Assembly: GCF_014530035.1 (NCBI RefSeq)
Contig: NZ_JACVMX010000002.1
Coordinates: forward strand, 412,483-476,482
DNA from: Leucobacter sp. cx-328
Lineage (GTDB): Bacteria > Actinomycetota > Actinomycetes > Actinomycetales > Microbacteriaceae
Direction of reading: 5' to 3'
Length of the DNA stretch: 64,000 nucleotides
Both the position numbers and the translations under genes were made by a program. Below are positions 1-6,512 of the stretch, one piece after another. Position 1 is the stretch's first letter. Each line of letters opens with the position of its first letter. Below the pieces are notes generated by a model. The model worked only from the letters and a program-made list of their open reading frames with translations, ran no database searches and was not told the DNA's origin.

Positions 1-2
1 GC

Positions 3-356
3 GGAGACGACGACCCACTCACCCACGCGGTAGGGCTCGTGAGTGAAGACGGTGACGAGTTGATCTGGTCAGAAGGATCACCCGCAACGATCATGGAGAT
101 CTCTCGCAAGCTGGCGAGGATTGCGAAGACCATCGAGCACAACAAGTTCGGTCCCGTATTCCTGGACGTAGCCCAGGTTGCAGAACGCACGCTACGTCAC
201 CCGGTCACGGTGCGGATCGCGCTCGATAGTGGCGCACTGCATGGCATGTTCAGTGACACTGATGGGTGGATTGTCGAGTGGGAATGTGCGGAAGCGTGGA
301 ATGCGGGCCTGGTCTGTAATGACCGGCTTGATTCCTCGCTCGGGGTAGTCGAGTAG
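3..356 (+). CDS. HTH/excisionase-like protein, 5' partial
   Basis: The frame is open to the left window edge, so the true start may lie outside; the first in-window start is the GTG at 39. The centre contains a pattern typical of helix-turn-helix proteins of the excisionase/MerR type (DVAQVAERTLRHPVTVRIAL, then a short wing-like segment). Such proteins in integrative elements act as directionality factors or small repressors. It is followed 6 bp later by the next gene, suggesting one operon with the ATPase. The role is inferred from the fold pattern and the island context only. Confidence 0.5.
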   Translation, partial: GDDDPLTHAVGLVSEDGDELIWSEGSPATIMEISRKLARIAKTIEHNKFGPVFLDVAQVAERTLRHPVTVRIALDSGALHGMFSDTDGWIVEWECAEAWNAGLVCNDRLDSSLGVVE

Positions 357-362
357 CCGACT

Positions 363-689
363 ATGACCCGGCTGACGATCAGTGACACCGCAGAGCGGTA
401 CATAGAGTCGTGGGCCGACCAGGTAGAGCGGGGCGAGCTCTCAATCGCGAGCCTGCCCCGCTCGCTCCAACGACTCATTTTCATCGGGTTTGCAGACGGC
501 CTCGCAATAGCGAAACAGCAAGCGGCCGAGTTTGAGCACCAGCTCGATCAGGCCTATTTGCAGTCGTACTCGCCCAAGGATCGGCAGGAAGAACTCCAGC
601 GCCGACTCGACCGACATTTCGCGCAGCAGGACGCACTATTTTTCGCTGAACCCCAGGGCTCGGCAGTAAACGAAAGGAGGGCAGCATGA
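363..689 (+). CDS. Hypothetical island protein, 108 aa
   Basis: This small soluble protein is not recognised. It is predominantly helical and charged, with glutamine- and arginine-rich stretches in the second half that could form a short coiled coil. Its stop codon overlaps the start of the next gene (ATGA at 686-689), so it is translationally coupled to the ATPase. A good ribosome site for the downstream gene (AAAGGAGGG) lies inside its 3' end. The position next to a RecA-fold ATPase suggests a partner in replication or its control, but nothing in the sequence proves this. Confidence 0.75.
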   Translation: MTRLTISDTAERYIESWADQVERGELSIASLPRSLQRLIFIGFADGLAIAKQQAAEFEHQLDQAYLQSYSPKDRQEELQRRLDRHFAQQDALFFAEPQGSAVNERRAA

Positions 690-1684
690 CAGCCGCCCCC
701 ACGATCACGGGATACACGCCCGTCTTGTACGAGAACATCCGCGAGCTCTTGGAACGTGGCCCAGTAGCGCCGCCGGCCCCTGGGATCGGGCTTCGCAGCG
801 ACGGCATCGGCACTGTGTATGCCGGTCACGCGAACTGTGTTCTAGGCCCACCCGAATCCGGGAAGACTTGGTACGCGCAGGCCACCGCCGTTGAAGTGCT
901 GTTCACCGGTGGAAGCGTCCTCATGATTGATCTGGACCACAACGGGGTAGATGCCACTATTGCCCGGTTCCAGTCATTTGGGATCTCCGGTGATGTGCTG
1001 AGTGACCCGGCCCGTTTCCGATATTGCGAACCGGATGACCAACACGCGATTGACGGGATCGTGCAGGACGCGACCGAATGGCGGCCCACGCTCGTGGTTA
1101 TTGACTCGTTCGGGGAGCTCGGTCCCATGTACGGGGCCAGCAGCAACTCTGCCGATGATTTCACCAACGTGTTTCGTCGCGCGGTGAAACCGTTCGCGCT
1201 CTATGGCTCCTGTGTTGTGGTGATCGACCATGAAGCGAAGTCGAAAGACTCCGCATCTTACGGAGCGACGGGAACGAGCGCGAAGAAGCGCGCCTACTCG
1301 GGGACGATGCTGAGGTTCCGCATTGACCGCCCGTTCACCCCTGGTGTTGGTGGTGAGGCCGAAGTGACTCTGGTGAAGGATCGCAACGGTGGTCTGCGTC
1401 GCCACTTGGCGGCCGAGAAGGAGCCCCTGGTAGGTCGTTTCACGATGACCGACACCAACGGGGCACTGGACGCGTACATCGTCGCAGCGCAGGCCGGGGA
1501 ACGTCCGAAGATTCTGGGCACCATCACCGGCGCGAACCTTCCCGATCTAGTGCAGGAACTCGACAAGCTAAGCCCTGCCCCGCGCTCTGTGCGTGACGTT
1601 TGTGAGCGCATGTCCTGGGGCAAAGAAAAGGGCGCAACAGCGCTCAAAGCATGGCGTGAAATGCGCGGAATCGAACAGGCCTAA
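686..1684 (+). CDS. RecA-fold AAA ATPase, RepA/replicative-helicase-like
   Basis: The 332-aa protein has a Walker A motif at residues 54-61 (GPPESGKT) and a Walker B strand at about 137-140 (VVID), plus a second hydrophobic strand ending VVVIDH near residue 177, all typical of the RecA/DnaB-like core of RepA-type hexameric helicases and AAA_25 proteins. The C-terminal ~70 residues look like a separate small helical domain. In plasmids and satellites such proteins unwind or load at the origin. The repeat-rich, gene-free stretch immediately downstream (1685-1871) fits an origin. A DNA-repair ATPase function cannot be excluded. Confidence 0.8.
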   Translation: MTAAPTITGYTPVLYENIRELLERGPVAPPAPGIGLRSDGIGTVYAGHANCVLGPPESGKTWYAQATAVEVLFTGGSVLMIDLDHNGVDATIARFQSFGISGDVLSDPARFRYCEPDDQHAIDGIVQDATEWRPTLVVIDSFGELGPMYGASSNSADDFTNVFRRAVKPFALYGSCVVVIDHEAKSKDSASYGATGTSAKKRAYSGTMLRFRIDRPFTPGVGGEAEVTLVKDRNGGLRRHLAAEKEPLVGRFTMTDTNGALDAYIVAAQAGERPKILGTITGANLPDLVQELDKLSPAPRSVRDVCERMSWGKEKGATALKAWREMRGIEQA

Positions 1685-1712
1685 TCACCTCGACAAGCGT
1701 CCCTGACTGCAC

Positions 1713-1826
1713 TGTCCCTCAGGGACGCTCTCGGGGACACCAAGTTTGGCTCTACCACTGTCCCGGGTACGTCCCGGGGACACCAGTGTCCCTGTACCTG
1801 GACCCCTATACCCAGGGACAGGGACA
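1713..1826. repeat. Cluster of GGGACA/TGTCCC hexamers, possible origin iterons
   Basis: Seven copies of one hexamer occur in 114 bp: TGTCCC at 1713, 1759 and 1787, and its complement GGGACA at 1734, 1777, 1815 and 1821. Two further near-matches (CGTCCC) lie in between. The cluster fills the space between the ATPase gene and the next small gene. Spaced copies beside a replication ATPase resemble iterons of plasmid-like origins; binding sites of a repressor are the other option. Confidence 0.5.
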
Positions 1827-1871
1827 CTCGCCCAAGATCTCTACTTTTCGCCCTCCTGAAAGGGGAAACCA

Positions 1872-2033
1872 ATGTCCACTATTTCTGCTCTCGAGACCGT
1901 CGCGCACGACTGCCCAGACTGCCTCTCAGACACCAACATCGTCCACATCGGAGACAACATCCACGTTGTGCAGATCTCACACGATGACCACTGCCCAACC
2001 CTCGCAAAGATCGAAGCCCGAAAGGAACAGTAA
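1872..2033 (+). CDS. Small cysteine-containing protein, 53 aa
   Basis: An ATG at 1872 follows a purine-rich ribosome site (GAAAGGGGAAACC). The product has a CPDC pair near residue 14 and an HDDHC segment near residue 43, so three cysteines and nearby histidines could bind one zinc ion. Its TAA overlaps the ATG of the next gene in a TAATG junction at 2031-2035. A longer frame from 1786 overlaps it but lacks a comparable ribosome site and is discarded. Function is unknown; small zinc-finger-like proteins are common in actinophages. Confidence 0.65.
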   Translation: MSTISALETVAHDCPDCLSDTNIVHIGDNIHVVQISHDDHCPTLAKIEARKEQ

Positions 2034-2296
2034 TGCGGAACCTAAATGACACCCTCTACGCCGCGCTGCGGGAATCGCTCGGACGGCCTACCTCGTGGGT
2101 GCCTACTTGGGCGACCGTGCTCAGCTCGACCCACACCCCGACGGGTATCGAATACCAGACGCATCCGGCCTGGCTCACCAACCACGACATTGCTGAAATC
2201 AATGCACTCATCAAGGCCGGCTGGCAGGTAGCGATCACCTCGCCCCGCCTCAACCGGCTCCGCGTAACCATGACACAGGAGACTGGTGATGAGTAA
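2033..2296 (+). CDS. Hypothetical island protein, 87 aa
   Basis: This short soluble protein is not recognised. It starts at the ATG embedded in the TAATG junction with the preceding gene and its stop overlaps the next start, so it is translated as part of a coupled chain. The segment around ITSPRLNRLRVTM has the alternating pattern of a beta-rich core. No cysteine pairs, membrane segments or known motif are seen. The tight packing and small size are phage-like. Confidence 0.65.
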   Translation: MRNLNDTLYAALRESLGRPTSWVPTWATVLSSTHTPTGIEYQTHPAWLTNHDIAEINALIKAGWQVAITSPRLNRLRVTMTQETGDE

Positions 2297-2537
2297 CCGC
2301 AACCCGCAAGCAGAGGCAGCGGCCTACCGCGTGAAACTCCGAGAAGTTGAACGGCAGCGCGACGCCCTCAAAAACGAGAACTCGATACTCCGAGCACAAA
2401 TAATCCGGGCAGAAGCTAACACCTTCACCGCATCACTCATCCAAGACGATGGCGGCGTCAACATCAAACGACTCCGACAAGAACTCGCACAACAACTCGT
2501 GCACGCCATCACACTAGATACCCGGGAGAGTATTTGA
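2289..2537 (+). CDS. Coiled-coil island protein, 82 aa
   Basis: The chain is mostly one helix with heptad spacing (VKLREVERQRDALKNENSIL is the core), resembling a leucine zipper and suggesting dimerisation. The preferred start is the ATG at 2289; a GTG directly before it at 2286 is also in frame. It overlaps the end of the preceding gene by 8 bases. The C-terminal part contains a short lysine/arginine-rich segment. Function is unknown. Codons here favour C- and A-ending forms, unlike the T- and G-rich terS genes further right. Confidence 0.6.
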   Translation: MSNRNPQAEAAAYRVKLREVERQRDALKNENSILRAQIIRAEANTFTASLIQDDGGVNIKRLRQELAQQLVHAITLDTRESI

Positions 2538-2553
2538 TAAACTAGAACCAGCA

Positions 2554-2617
2554 AGGCCCCAGCGGGGCTACGGGCGCCAGAGGCCACCGTCGAAACACAC
2601 ATTCGATAGGTGGCCTC
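2554..2617 (+). other. Two RNA hairpins between island genes
   Basis: A short hairpin (GGCCCC, loop AGC, GGGGCT, 2554-2569) is followed by a larger one with a 9-bp stem (GAGGCCACC at 2580-2588 and GGTGGCCTC at 2609-2617). There is no U tract, so they are better seen as a processing, attenuation or start-control structure ahead of the gene at 2642 than as a plain terminator. Confidence 0.45.
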
Positions 2618-2641
2618 AGTGCTACCCGGAAGGAACAACCA

Positions 2642-2857
2642 ATGTTCACAGAACACACGGAACTTGACGCAGCGCGAGCACGCCGACGAGCAGGAGCAAA
2701 CGCCGCGACCCTCACACCCGAAGCCATTCGGCAGCGCGAGGTAGTGAAACACCTCGAAGCCACAGGGCAGACAATCAGCCCGCACATGCGCCTCACCGCC
2801 GGATTCACAGAAGCCGCTCTCACCGACCGGGAACGCACCGAATCGGCAGGTAACTAA
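2642..2857 (+). CDS. Hypothetical island protein, 71 aa
   Basis: This small hydrophilic protein begins at an ATG preceded by GGAAGGAACAACCA, a convincing ribosome site. It is rich in alanine, arginine, threonine and glutamate and is probably helical. No motif is recognised. It ends 2 bp before the next gene, so the two are co-transcribed. It is the first gene after the double hairpin and may therefore respond to it. Nothing visible assigns a function. Confidence 0.6.
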   Translation: MFTEHTELDAARARRRAGANAATLTPEAIRQREVVKHLEATGQTISPHMRLTAGFTEAALTDRERTESAGN

Positions 2858-2859
2858 CG

Positions 2860-3327
2860 ATGAAAACATCTGAACAGCTCCGAGCAGAACTCGCTGCAGC
2901 AGAACAGGCAGAAGCTGCCGCCGAGCTCGCAAACATGCGACGACTTCAAGACGCACAAAACGAATGGGCACGAGACCTCATCGAACGGGCGCGAGACATA
3001 GAACTAGACCTCGAAGTACGCGAGGGCGTGGCACACAATGAAGCCGTGGAAGCGGCCAGCGCGTTCAACCTCAGCGGGGCATACCAGCACTGGGGCACCT
3101 ACCACGCGACAAGGGGAGCCCGTGCTCACATTCGTATGGCCGTGCAATCAGCGGCGGAACGGCTCCAAATTAAACCCCCGTTCAAGGCAGAACTCAGGCT
3201 CATCCGATCGAGCTTCCAAGAATGGCTCGACACACAGCACAACGGCATCGAAAACCTACGACAGTCAATCGTTGCTGAACACCTGACCGCACAGCCCACC
3301 AGCCTCGAAGAAATCACGGCCAAGTAA
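2860..3327 (+). CDS. Helical, coiled-coil island protein, 155 aa
   Basis: The first 45 residues are an alanine/glutamate-rich helix with coiled-coil spacing, followed by a mixed region and a second amphipathic helix near the C terminus. No catalytic motif is recognised. The stop codon shares a base with the start of the following gene (TAATG at 3325-3329). Phage scaffold-like or recombination mediator proteins can look like this, but the sequence alone does not support a choice. Confidence 0.65.
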   Translation: MKTSEQLRAELAAAEQAEAAAELANMRRLQDAQNEWARDLIERARDIELDLEVREGVAHNEAVEAASAFNLSGAYQHWGTYHATRGARAHIRMAVQSAAERLQIKPPFKAELRLIRSSFQEWLDTQHNGIENLRQSIVAEHLTAQPTSLEEITAK

Positions 3328-3572
3328 TGGCAATAGACGCACTCGATCCAGGCCCAGAAGGAAACTATCCACACCTTCCACGCAACACAGACAACACACT
3401 CAACACCGAACACATGCCAGTCGGAATAGAAATCCGCACCAACTCACACACACGACAGAAAGTAACACTCAACATTCTGCCCCTCGCCGCGAACGGTAAA
3501 CCAATCACCGAGATAGCGCCTCTACCCGCAGGGCAAAGCGTGAACGACCTACTACCCCGGCCCACCAAATAA
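3327..3572 (+). CDS. Hypothetical island protein, 81 aa
   Basis: This is the last gene of the left operon of the island; a rho-independent terminator follows directly. The N-terminal 40 residues are proline/asparagine-rich and probably disordered, while the C-terminal half has beta-type alternation (VTLNILPLA). No known domain is seen. The start ATG lies in the TAATG junction with the upstream gene, implying translational coupling. Confidence 0.6.
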   Translation: MAIDALDPGPEGNYPHLPRNTDNTLNTEHMPVGIEIRTNSHTRQKVTLNILPLAANGKPITEIAPLPAGQSVNDLLPRPTK

Positions 3573-3578
3573 CAACAG

Positions 3579-3616
3579 GAAGGCCCGCACGCTCCACACC
3601 GAGCAGCGGGCCTTCA
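3579..3616 (+). terminator. Terminator of the island's left operon
   Basis: A stem GAAGGCCCGC / GCGGGCCTTC with an intervening loop lies just after the stop at 3572. The right arm is followed by CACC rather than a U run, so the termination strength is uncertain. It separates the operon from the terS genes, where base usage also changes. Confidence 0.6.
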
Positions 3617-3730
3617 CCAGCTCGCACACCCACCCCATACCACCCCCCAAAGTCGCCAAAGATCGCCCCCGCGGCATTGCTAGATACCCCCGTTGATGTT
3701 TGAACTGAATGACCCTTGGAAGGGGTAAAT

Positions 3731-4066
3731 ATGAGTGAAGTTAGGGCCCCTAGGGGTTTGAGTGATGGTGGTAAGCGGCTTTGGAGGTCGGTTACTGGTG
3801 CTTTTGAGCTTGCGGAGCATGAGCTGGCTCAGTTGGAGCAGGCGTGTCGGGTGCGTGACCGTATTGAGGATTTGGATGCTGTTGTGGCTGCGGAGGGTTT
3901 GATGATTGAGTCTTCGCAGGGTTCGCGGTTGCATCCTGGGATTGCTGAGGCGCGTCAGCAGCGGCTTGCGTTGGCTCGGTTGTTGGTGACTTTGGGTGTT
4001 CCTGGTGAGGATGAGGATTTGCCGCGTTCTAGTGGTGCTCGTGGCGTGTATGGGGGTAGGCGATGA
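3731..4066 (+). CDS. Phage terminase small subunit
   Basis: The 111-aa protein has the pattern of actinophage TerS proteins: an opening like GLSDGGKRLW, a helical centre with acidic EHELAQLEQ and RVRDRIEDLD segments, a short glycine/serine link, then HPGIAEARQQRLALARLL near the C terminus. TerS recognises the pac or cos site and recruits the large ATPase for packaging. Here no large subunit follows, which is the diagnostic arrangement of phage satellites that redirect a helper's packaging motor. The start is the ATG at 3731 with GGAAGGGG 6 bases upstream. Codons are T- and G-rich, unlike the preceding operon. Confidence 0.82.
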   Translation: MSEVRAPRGLSDGGKRLWRSVTGAFELAEHELAQLEQACRVRDRIEDLDAVVAAEGLMIESSQGSRLHPGIAEARQQRLALARLLVTLGVPGEDEDLPRSSGARGVYGGRR

Positions 4067-4257
4067 GGCGTAAGCGGGTTGATGGTTTGACGGGCGTGCC
4101 GGCTGGTCTGGCTCAGTTTGATGTGGCTGAGTGGGAGTCGTTTGATGCGTGGCGGGATGCGCGTTCTGAGTGGGCTGCTGTTCATGGCTGGCCTGGGGGC
4201 GTGCTCGCAAAGCTTTTGCAGGAGCGCGAGGTGCGCATGAAGTGGGCAGTCGGGTAA
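4063..4257 (+). CDS. Small TerS-linked protein, 64 aa
   Basis: The gene overlaps the end of the terminase small subunit by 4 bases (ATGA), so they are coupled. The product is tryptophan-rich for its size (five W) and mixed basic/acidic. It is not recognised as a catalytic family. Shared codon style with terS indicates a common origin. In an intact phage the large terminase would be expected here or soon after; instead the strand switches to a cargo gene. A packaging accessory role is an inference from coupling only. Confidence 0.65.
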   Translation: MRRKRVDGLTGVPAGLAQFDVAEWESFDAWRDARSEWAAVHGWPGGVLAKLLQEREVRMKWAVG

Positions 4258-4296
4258 GGAGCGAGTGGCGCAGCTCCCGGTGTCCGAGGCTTCCTT

Positions 4297-5244
4297 CTAC
4301 CCTGTAAACGGTGAAGCGCTGAACGATACTGGTATGTCTGTGTGTCCATGGAGTGCAAGGAAGCTTTTTGCGGTCTCCACCGCACTGGGTTGGTGCCCTG
4401 TCGGACTAAGTTTTACTTCGAGGATGGGCAGCTTCTCTGGTTCTGGCATGCAGTTCCACAGCACAAAATCTCCGGCATTGGATGCTTCGCCAAGCTTTTG
4501 GTCCAATGAGTACCCCACCTTAATAAACCGTTTAAGCGTTGAGCCTGCTCCTAAGAAATAGTCAAACGCCAGAGAGGGCGCGACTCGAAAAGTCTTTCGT
4601 ACTTCTTCTTCTGCAGAAAACGAACTGTGTTTGATCCTGGCGAACAGATCGTACTTGTAGTCTTCAATCATCTTCTTTTGCCAGTCTTGCAGTCCGCCAG
4701 ACGCTACACTTGCGTCGAACATTTTTGCATGTTTTTTAGCTGACTCCATCGTGTAATCGACCGGCTTCCAGTCCTTAAGGACCTTTGCTGCAGCGTGTGG
4801 GAAAGGCTCGTGCAGCTCTAGGCCAGGAATTGCTTCTTTCGTCAGACGTTGATCCAGTCGATCTACGTCCACTATTGGGAAAAGTGAAGCTTCGTGATCT
4901 AGCCTGATGGCGTAGCTTCCTGCGCCACCGTACGCACGCCATAGCGACAGGTTATCGCCGTTGCTGGAGGCGCTGAGAGAAAACAGGGAGTGCATTGCTT
5001 CCATTGCATCTTCGAGGCTACCGAGGCACTCGAGTAGCTCAGCTCGCGCATGGGCATTGCTGGATACCTCCGGCGGTAAGACCAGTGTGCGCACGGCGTC
5101 ATAGCCTTCAATAATCTCTCGAGAATCGTTCATCTGAGAGGCGGGGCCTGCCAGAAGAAAGTCGTTCTCCACGATTCCTTTGAAGCCTGCCGCTGTGGTG
5201 TAATGCCAGGCCTCATGGACCCCTGAGGATACGCTTGCGCTCAT
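4297..5244 (-). CDS. DUF2971 family protein
   Basis: The 315-aa protein opens with a segment typical of DUF2971 (WHYTTAAGFKGIVENDFLL, then a MNDSREI box in place of the usual ND..E motif). A second conserved-looking block is SLWRAYGGAGSYAIRL. The family is uncharacterised biochemically but is often found as cargo of mobile elements. It is the only gene of the island on the minus strand apart from any outside the window, lies convergent to terS, and has lower GC and more varied codons than core genes, consistent with horizontal acquisition. An anti-phage or helper-control role is possible but unproven. Confidence 0.75.
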   Translation of the reverse strand: MSASVSSGVHEAWHYTTAAGFKGIVENDFLLAGPASQMNDSREIIEGYDAVRTLVLPPEVSSNAHARAELLECLGSLEDAMEAMHSLFSLSASSNGDNLSLWRAYGGAGSYAIRLDHEASLFPIVDVDRLDQRLTKEAIPGLELHEPFPHAAAKVLKDWKPVDYTMESAKKHAKMFDASVASGGLQDWQKKMIEDYKYDLFARIKHSSFSAEEEVRKTFRVAPSLAFDYFLGAGSTLKRFIKVGYSLDQKLGEASNAGDFVLWNCMPEPEKLPILEVKLSPTGHQPSAVETAKSFLALHGHTDIPVSFSASPFTG

Positions 5245-5461
5245 CCTTTGAAGCTACCAGTTGTGCATTGATGGATCGCAAGGCCTCTGCTTTACGTTGT
5301 TAGAGGGTAGACGATGGGACACCGCCGGCATATCTCACCCCCCGCCCGATTTTTTCCACACGGGATAACGCATTTCACATGCTGGAATAGCCACCTTTGT
5401 TAACGCAAAGGATGAACATATATTGATCACAAAGATTCACATGTGTTGCTAATCTGAAGCC

Positions 5462-5842
5462 ATGAAAGCGAGTTTCGTTCCGGCAGCAGCGTTGGTGGTC
5501 CTACTTGGAATTACGGGATGCGGGAGTGCTGTCGATGCCTCCAAGCAGCAGGCCTGTGAGGAGATCAGTCTGGCGGCATCCAACTTCCTTGACAAAGCTG
5601 GTCAATCAACATTCTTCACCGACCCAGAACGAGCGAAGGCGGAGCTTGATGAGGTACTTAAAGTCACTGGAGCACATGCGGATTTGGTCCCCAGATACCA
5701 TCGAGCCATCCAGAGCTTCAGGGATGCGCTTCCAGCAGACCCGTTCAACCAAACGCCAGAGGAGGCGGCCTATTTCAGTGCCGCAACGTCGGATCTTGAA
5801 CGCGGGATTGAAGAAGTGTCGCAGGTGTGCCCCGGCTATTGA
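5462..5842 (+). CDS. Putative lipoprotein, 126 aa
   Basis: The N terminus is a lipoprotein signal: a lysine at position 2, a hydrophobic stretch and the lipobox GITGC with the cysteine at residue 20. The mature part has two further cysteines (near residues 32 and 123) that could form a disulphide, and is helical with no recognised domain. Membrane anchoring on the outside of the cell is inferred. It is the last gene before the island's right end, so it may be cargo, for example altering phage adsorption, but no sequence feature proves that. Confidence 0.7.
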   Translation: MKASFVPAAALVVLLGITGCGSAVDASKQQACEEISLAASNFLDKAGQSTFFTDPERAKAELDEVLKVTGAHADLVPRYHRAIQSFRDALPADPFNQTPEEAAYFSAATSDLERGIEEVSQVCPGY

Positions 5843-5875
5843 TGTATCTGGTGACCTGAATGTGTGAGAGTGGTT

Positions 5876-5918
5876 GTGAAGGGTTTGGAGATACTTCGAC
5901 TATTTCCAAGCCTTTCAC
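5876..5918 (+). terminator. Hairpin after the lipoprotein gene
   Basis: Imperfect inverted arms GTGAAGGGTTTGGA (5876-5889) and TCCAAGCCTTTCAC (5905-5918) lie 33 bp after the stop codon. The run CCTGTTTTAGG follows, giving a weak U tract. A terminator is the simplest reading. The rest of 5843-6230 contains no convincing gene. Confidence 0.5.
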
Positions 5919-6230
5919 CTGTTTTAGGTGCGTCCCTAAGTCATCGGAACCATTTTCGCGGGGCCGGGAAGATGGTCGTCTGAACATCCGTCAGAGTGAT
6001 GTTCAGAACTCACTGGGGGTCACTTCCGTTTTTGGTGGCGAGATCATGTTGGTTGCTTCAACGAAATGATCTGGTGGGAACCCCGCCCTGGTGCTGGATT
6101 CACGTTCTATTCACGCTTTTCAGCCAAAAACGGCCAACAATTGACCATCAATGCCAGTCATTGAATGCGTCAAATCTCTGCGCTGACCAGCATAAACAGT
6201 CATTCTCAATGATGCACAAGTAGCCAGAAG

Positions 6231-6270
6231 TCCTATCCGCAGGTCGTAGGTTCGATCCCTACTGGGGGCA
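6231..6270 (+). other. attR: 3' half of a tRNA gene left by island integration
   Basis: The segment contains a T arm (GTAGG, loop TTCGATC, CCTAC), the 3' acceptor strand TGGGGGC and discriminator A, but no matching D arm or 5' acceptor strand upstream. The bases TCCTA followed by CCGCAGGTCG fit the anticodon region of tRNA-Arg(CCU), although this is an inference. Integrases of genomic islands use such 3' ends as attachment sites; the intact tRNA should lie at the left end outside the window. Confidence 0.75.
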
Positions 6271-6276
6271 CACTCA

Positions 6277-6313
6277 CCCGGTGCAGCTCATTGCGAGCTG
6301 CACCGGGTTTTTG
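6277..6313 (+). terminator. Original tRNA terminator, now right of attR
   Basis: A perfect 13-bp stem (CCCGGTGCAGCTC at 6277-6289 and GAGCTGCACCGGG at 6295-6307) with a 5-base loop is followed by TTTTTG. It lies 7 bp after the tRNA fragment, where the terminator of the tRNA gene would be, and so marks the chromosomal side of the junction. Confidence 0.85.
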
Positions 6314-6414
6314 TTTGCGGCGTCATACCTCGATCCGCGCCCCACTGCATCGCCCGCGATCGCCGTAACGGTTCCTGAACGCGCCACCCGCACAGTGGGT
6401 CTATCCTGGACGTC

Positions 6415-6474
6415 GCGCAACCGACCGCGTAGCCGACTGCGTAGCCGACTGCGCAACCGACCGTGGGGCTGACC
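6415..6474. repeat. Five 12-bp tandem repeats
   Basis: Units of 12 bp follow one another: GCGCAACCGACC, GCGTAGCCGACT twice, GCGCAACCGACC again, then the divergent GTGGGGCTGACC. They end 38 bp before the start of the gene at 6513 and probably lie in its promoter or leader. Length change by slippage is plausible. Confidence 0.7.
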
Positions 6475-6512
6475 GCGCGCAGCCAACCGCCAGTCATCGA
6501 CCAGGGAGAAAC

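Larger units (their letters stand above)
1..6270. mobile_element. Integrated phage-satellite-like island (right part)
   Basis: The stretch from the left edge to a 3' tRNA fragment at 6231-6270 behaves as one foreign element. It holds an HTH/excisionase-like gene, a RecA-fold ATPase, a hexamer-repeat region, a run of tightly packed small genes, a terminase small subunit gene and two cargo genes, but no capsid, portal, tail, lysis or large terminase gene. Small genes overlap by ATGA or TAATG junctions, as in phages. Satellites of the PICI type are known to keep terS and a replication module while borrowing virion genes from a helper phage. No integrase is visible, so it must lie left of the window if the element is intact. 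A decayed prophage remnant is the alternative. Confidence 0.7.

Noticed and set aside
1786..2049. 87-codon frame overlapping the 53-aa cysteine protein
   Set aside because: It has no good ribosome site, is serine/threonine/proline-rich in a shadow-like way, and conflicts with the well-placed ATG at 1872 and its TAATG junction.
6231..6270. Complete tRNA gene at the island's right end
   Set aside because: No D arm or 5' acceptor strand pairing with TGGGGGC exists upstream, so only the 3' half is present.
6415..6474. Tandem repeat as CRISPR
   Set aside because: Units are 12 bp and directly adjacent, with no spacers and no cas genes.
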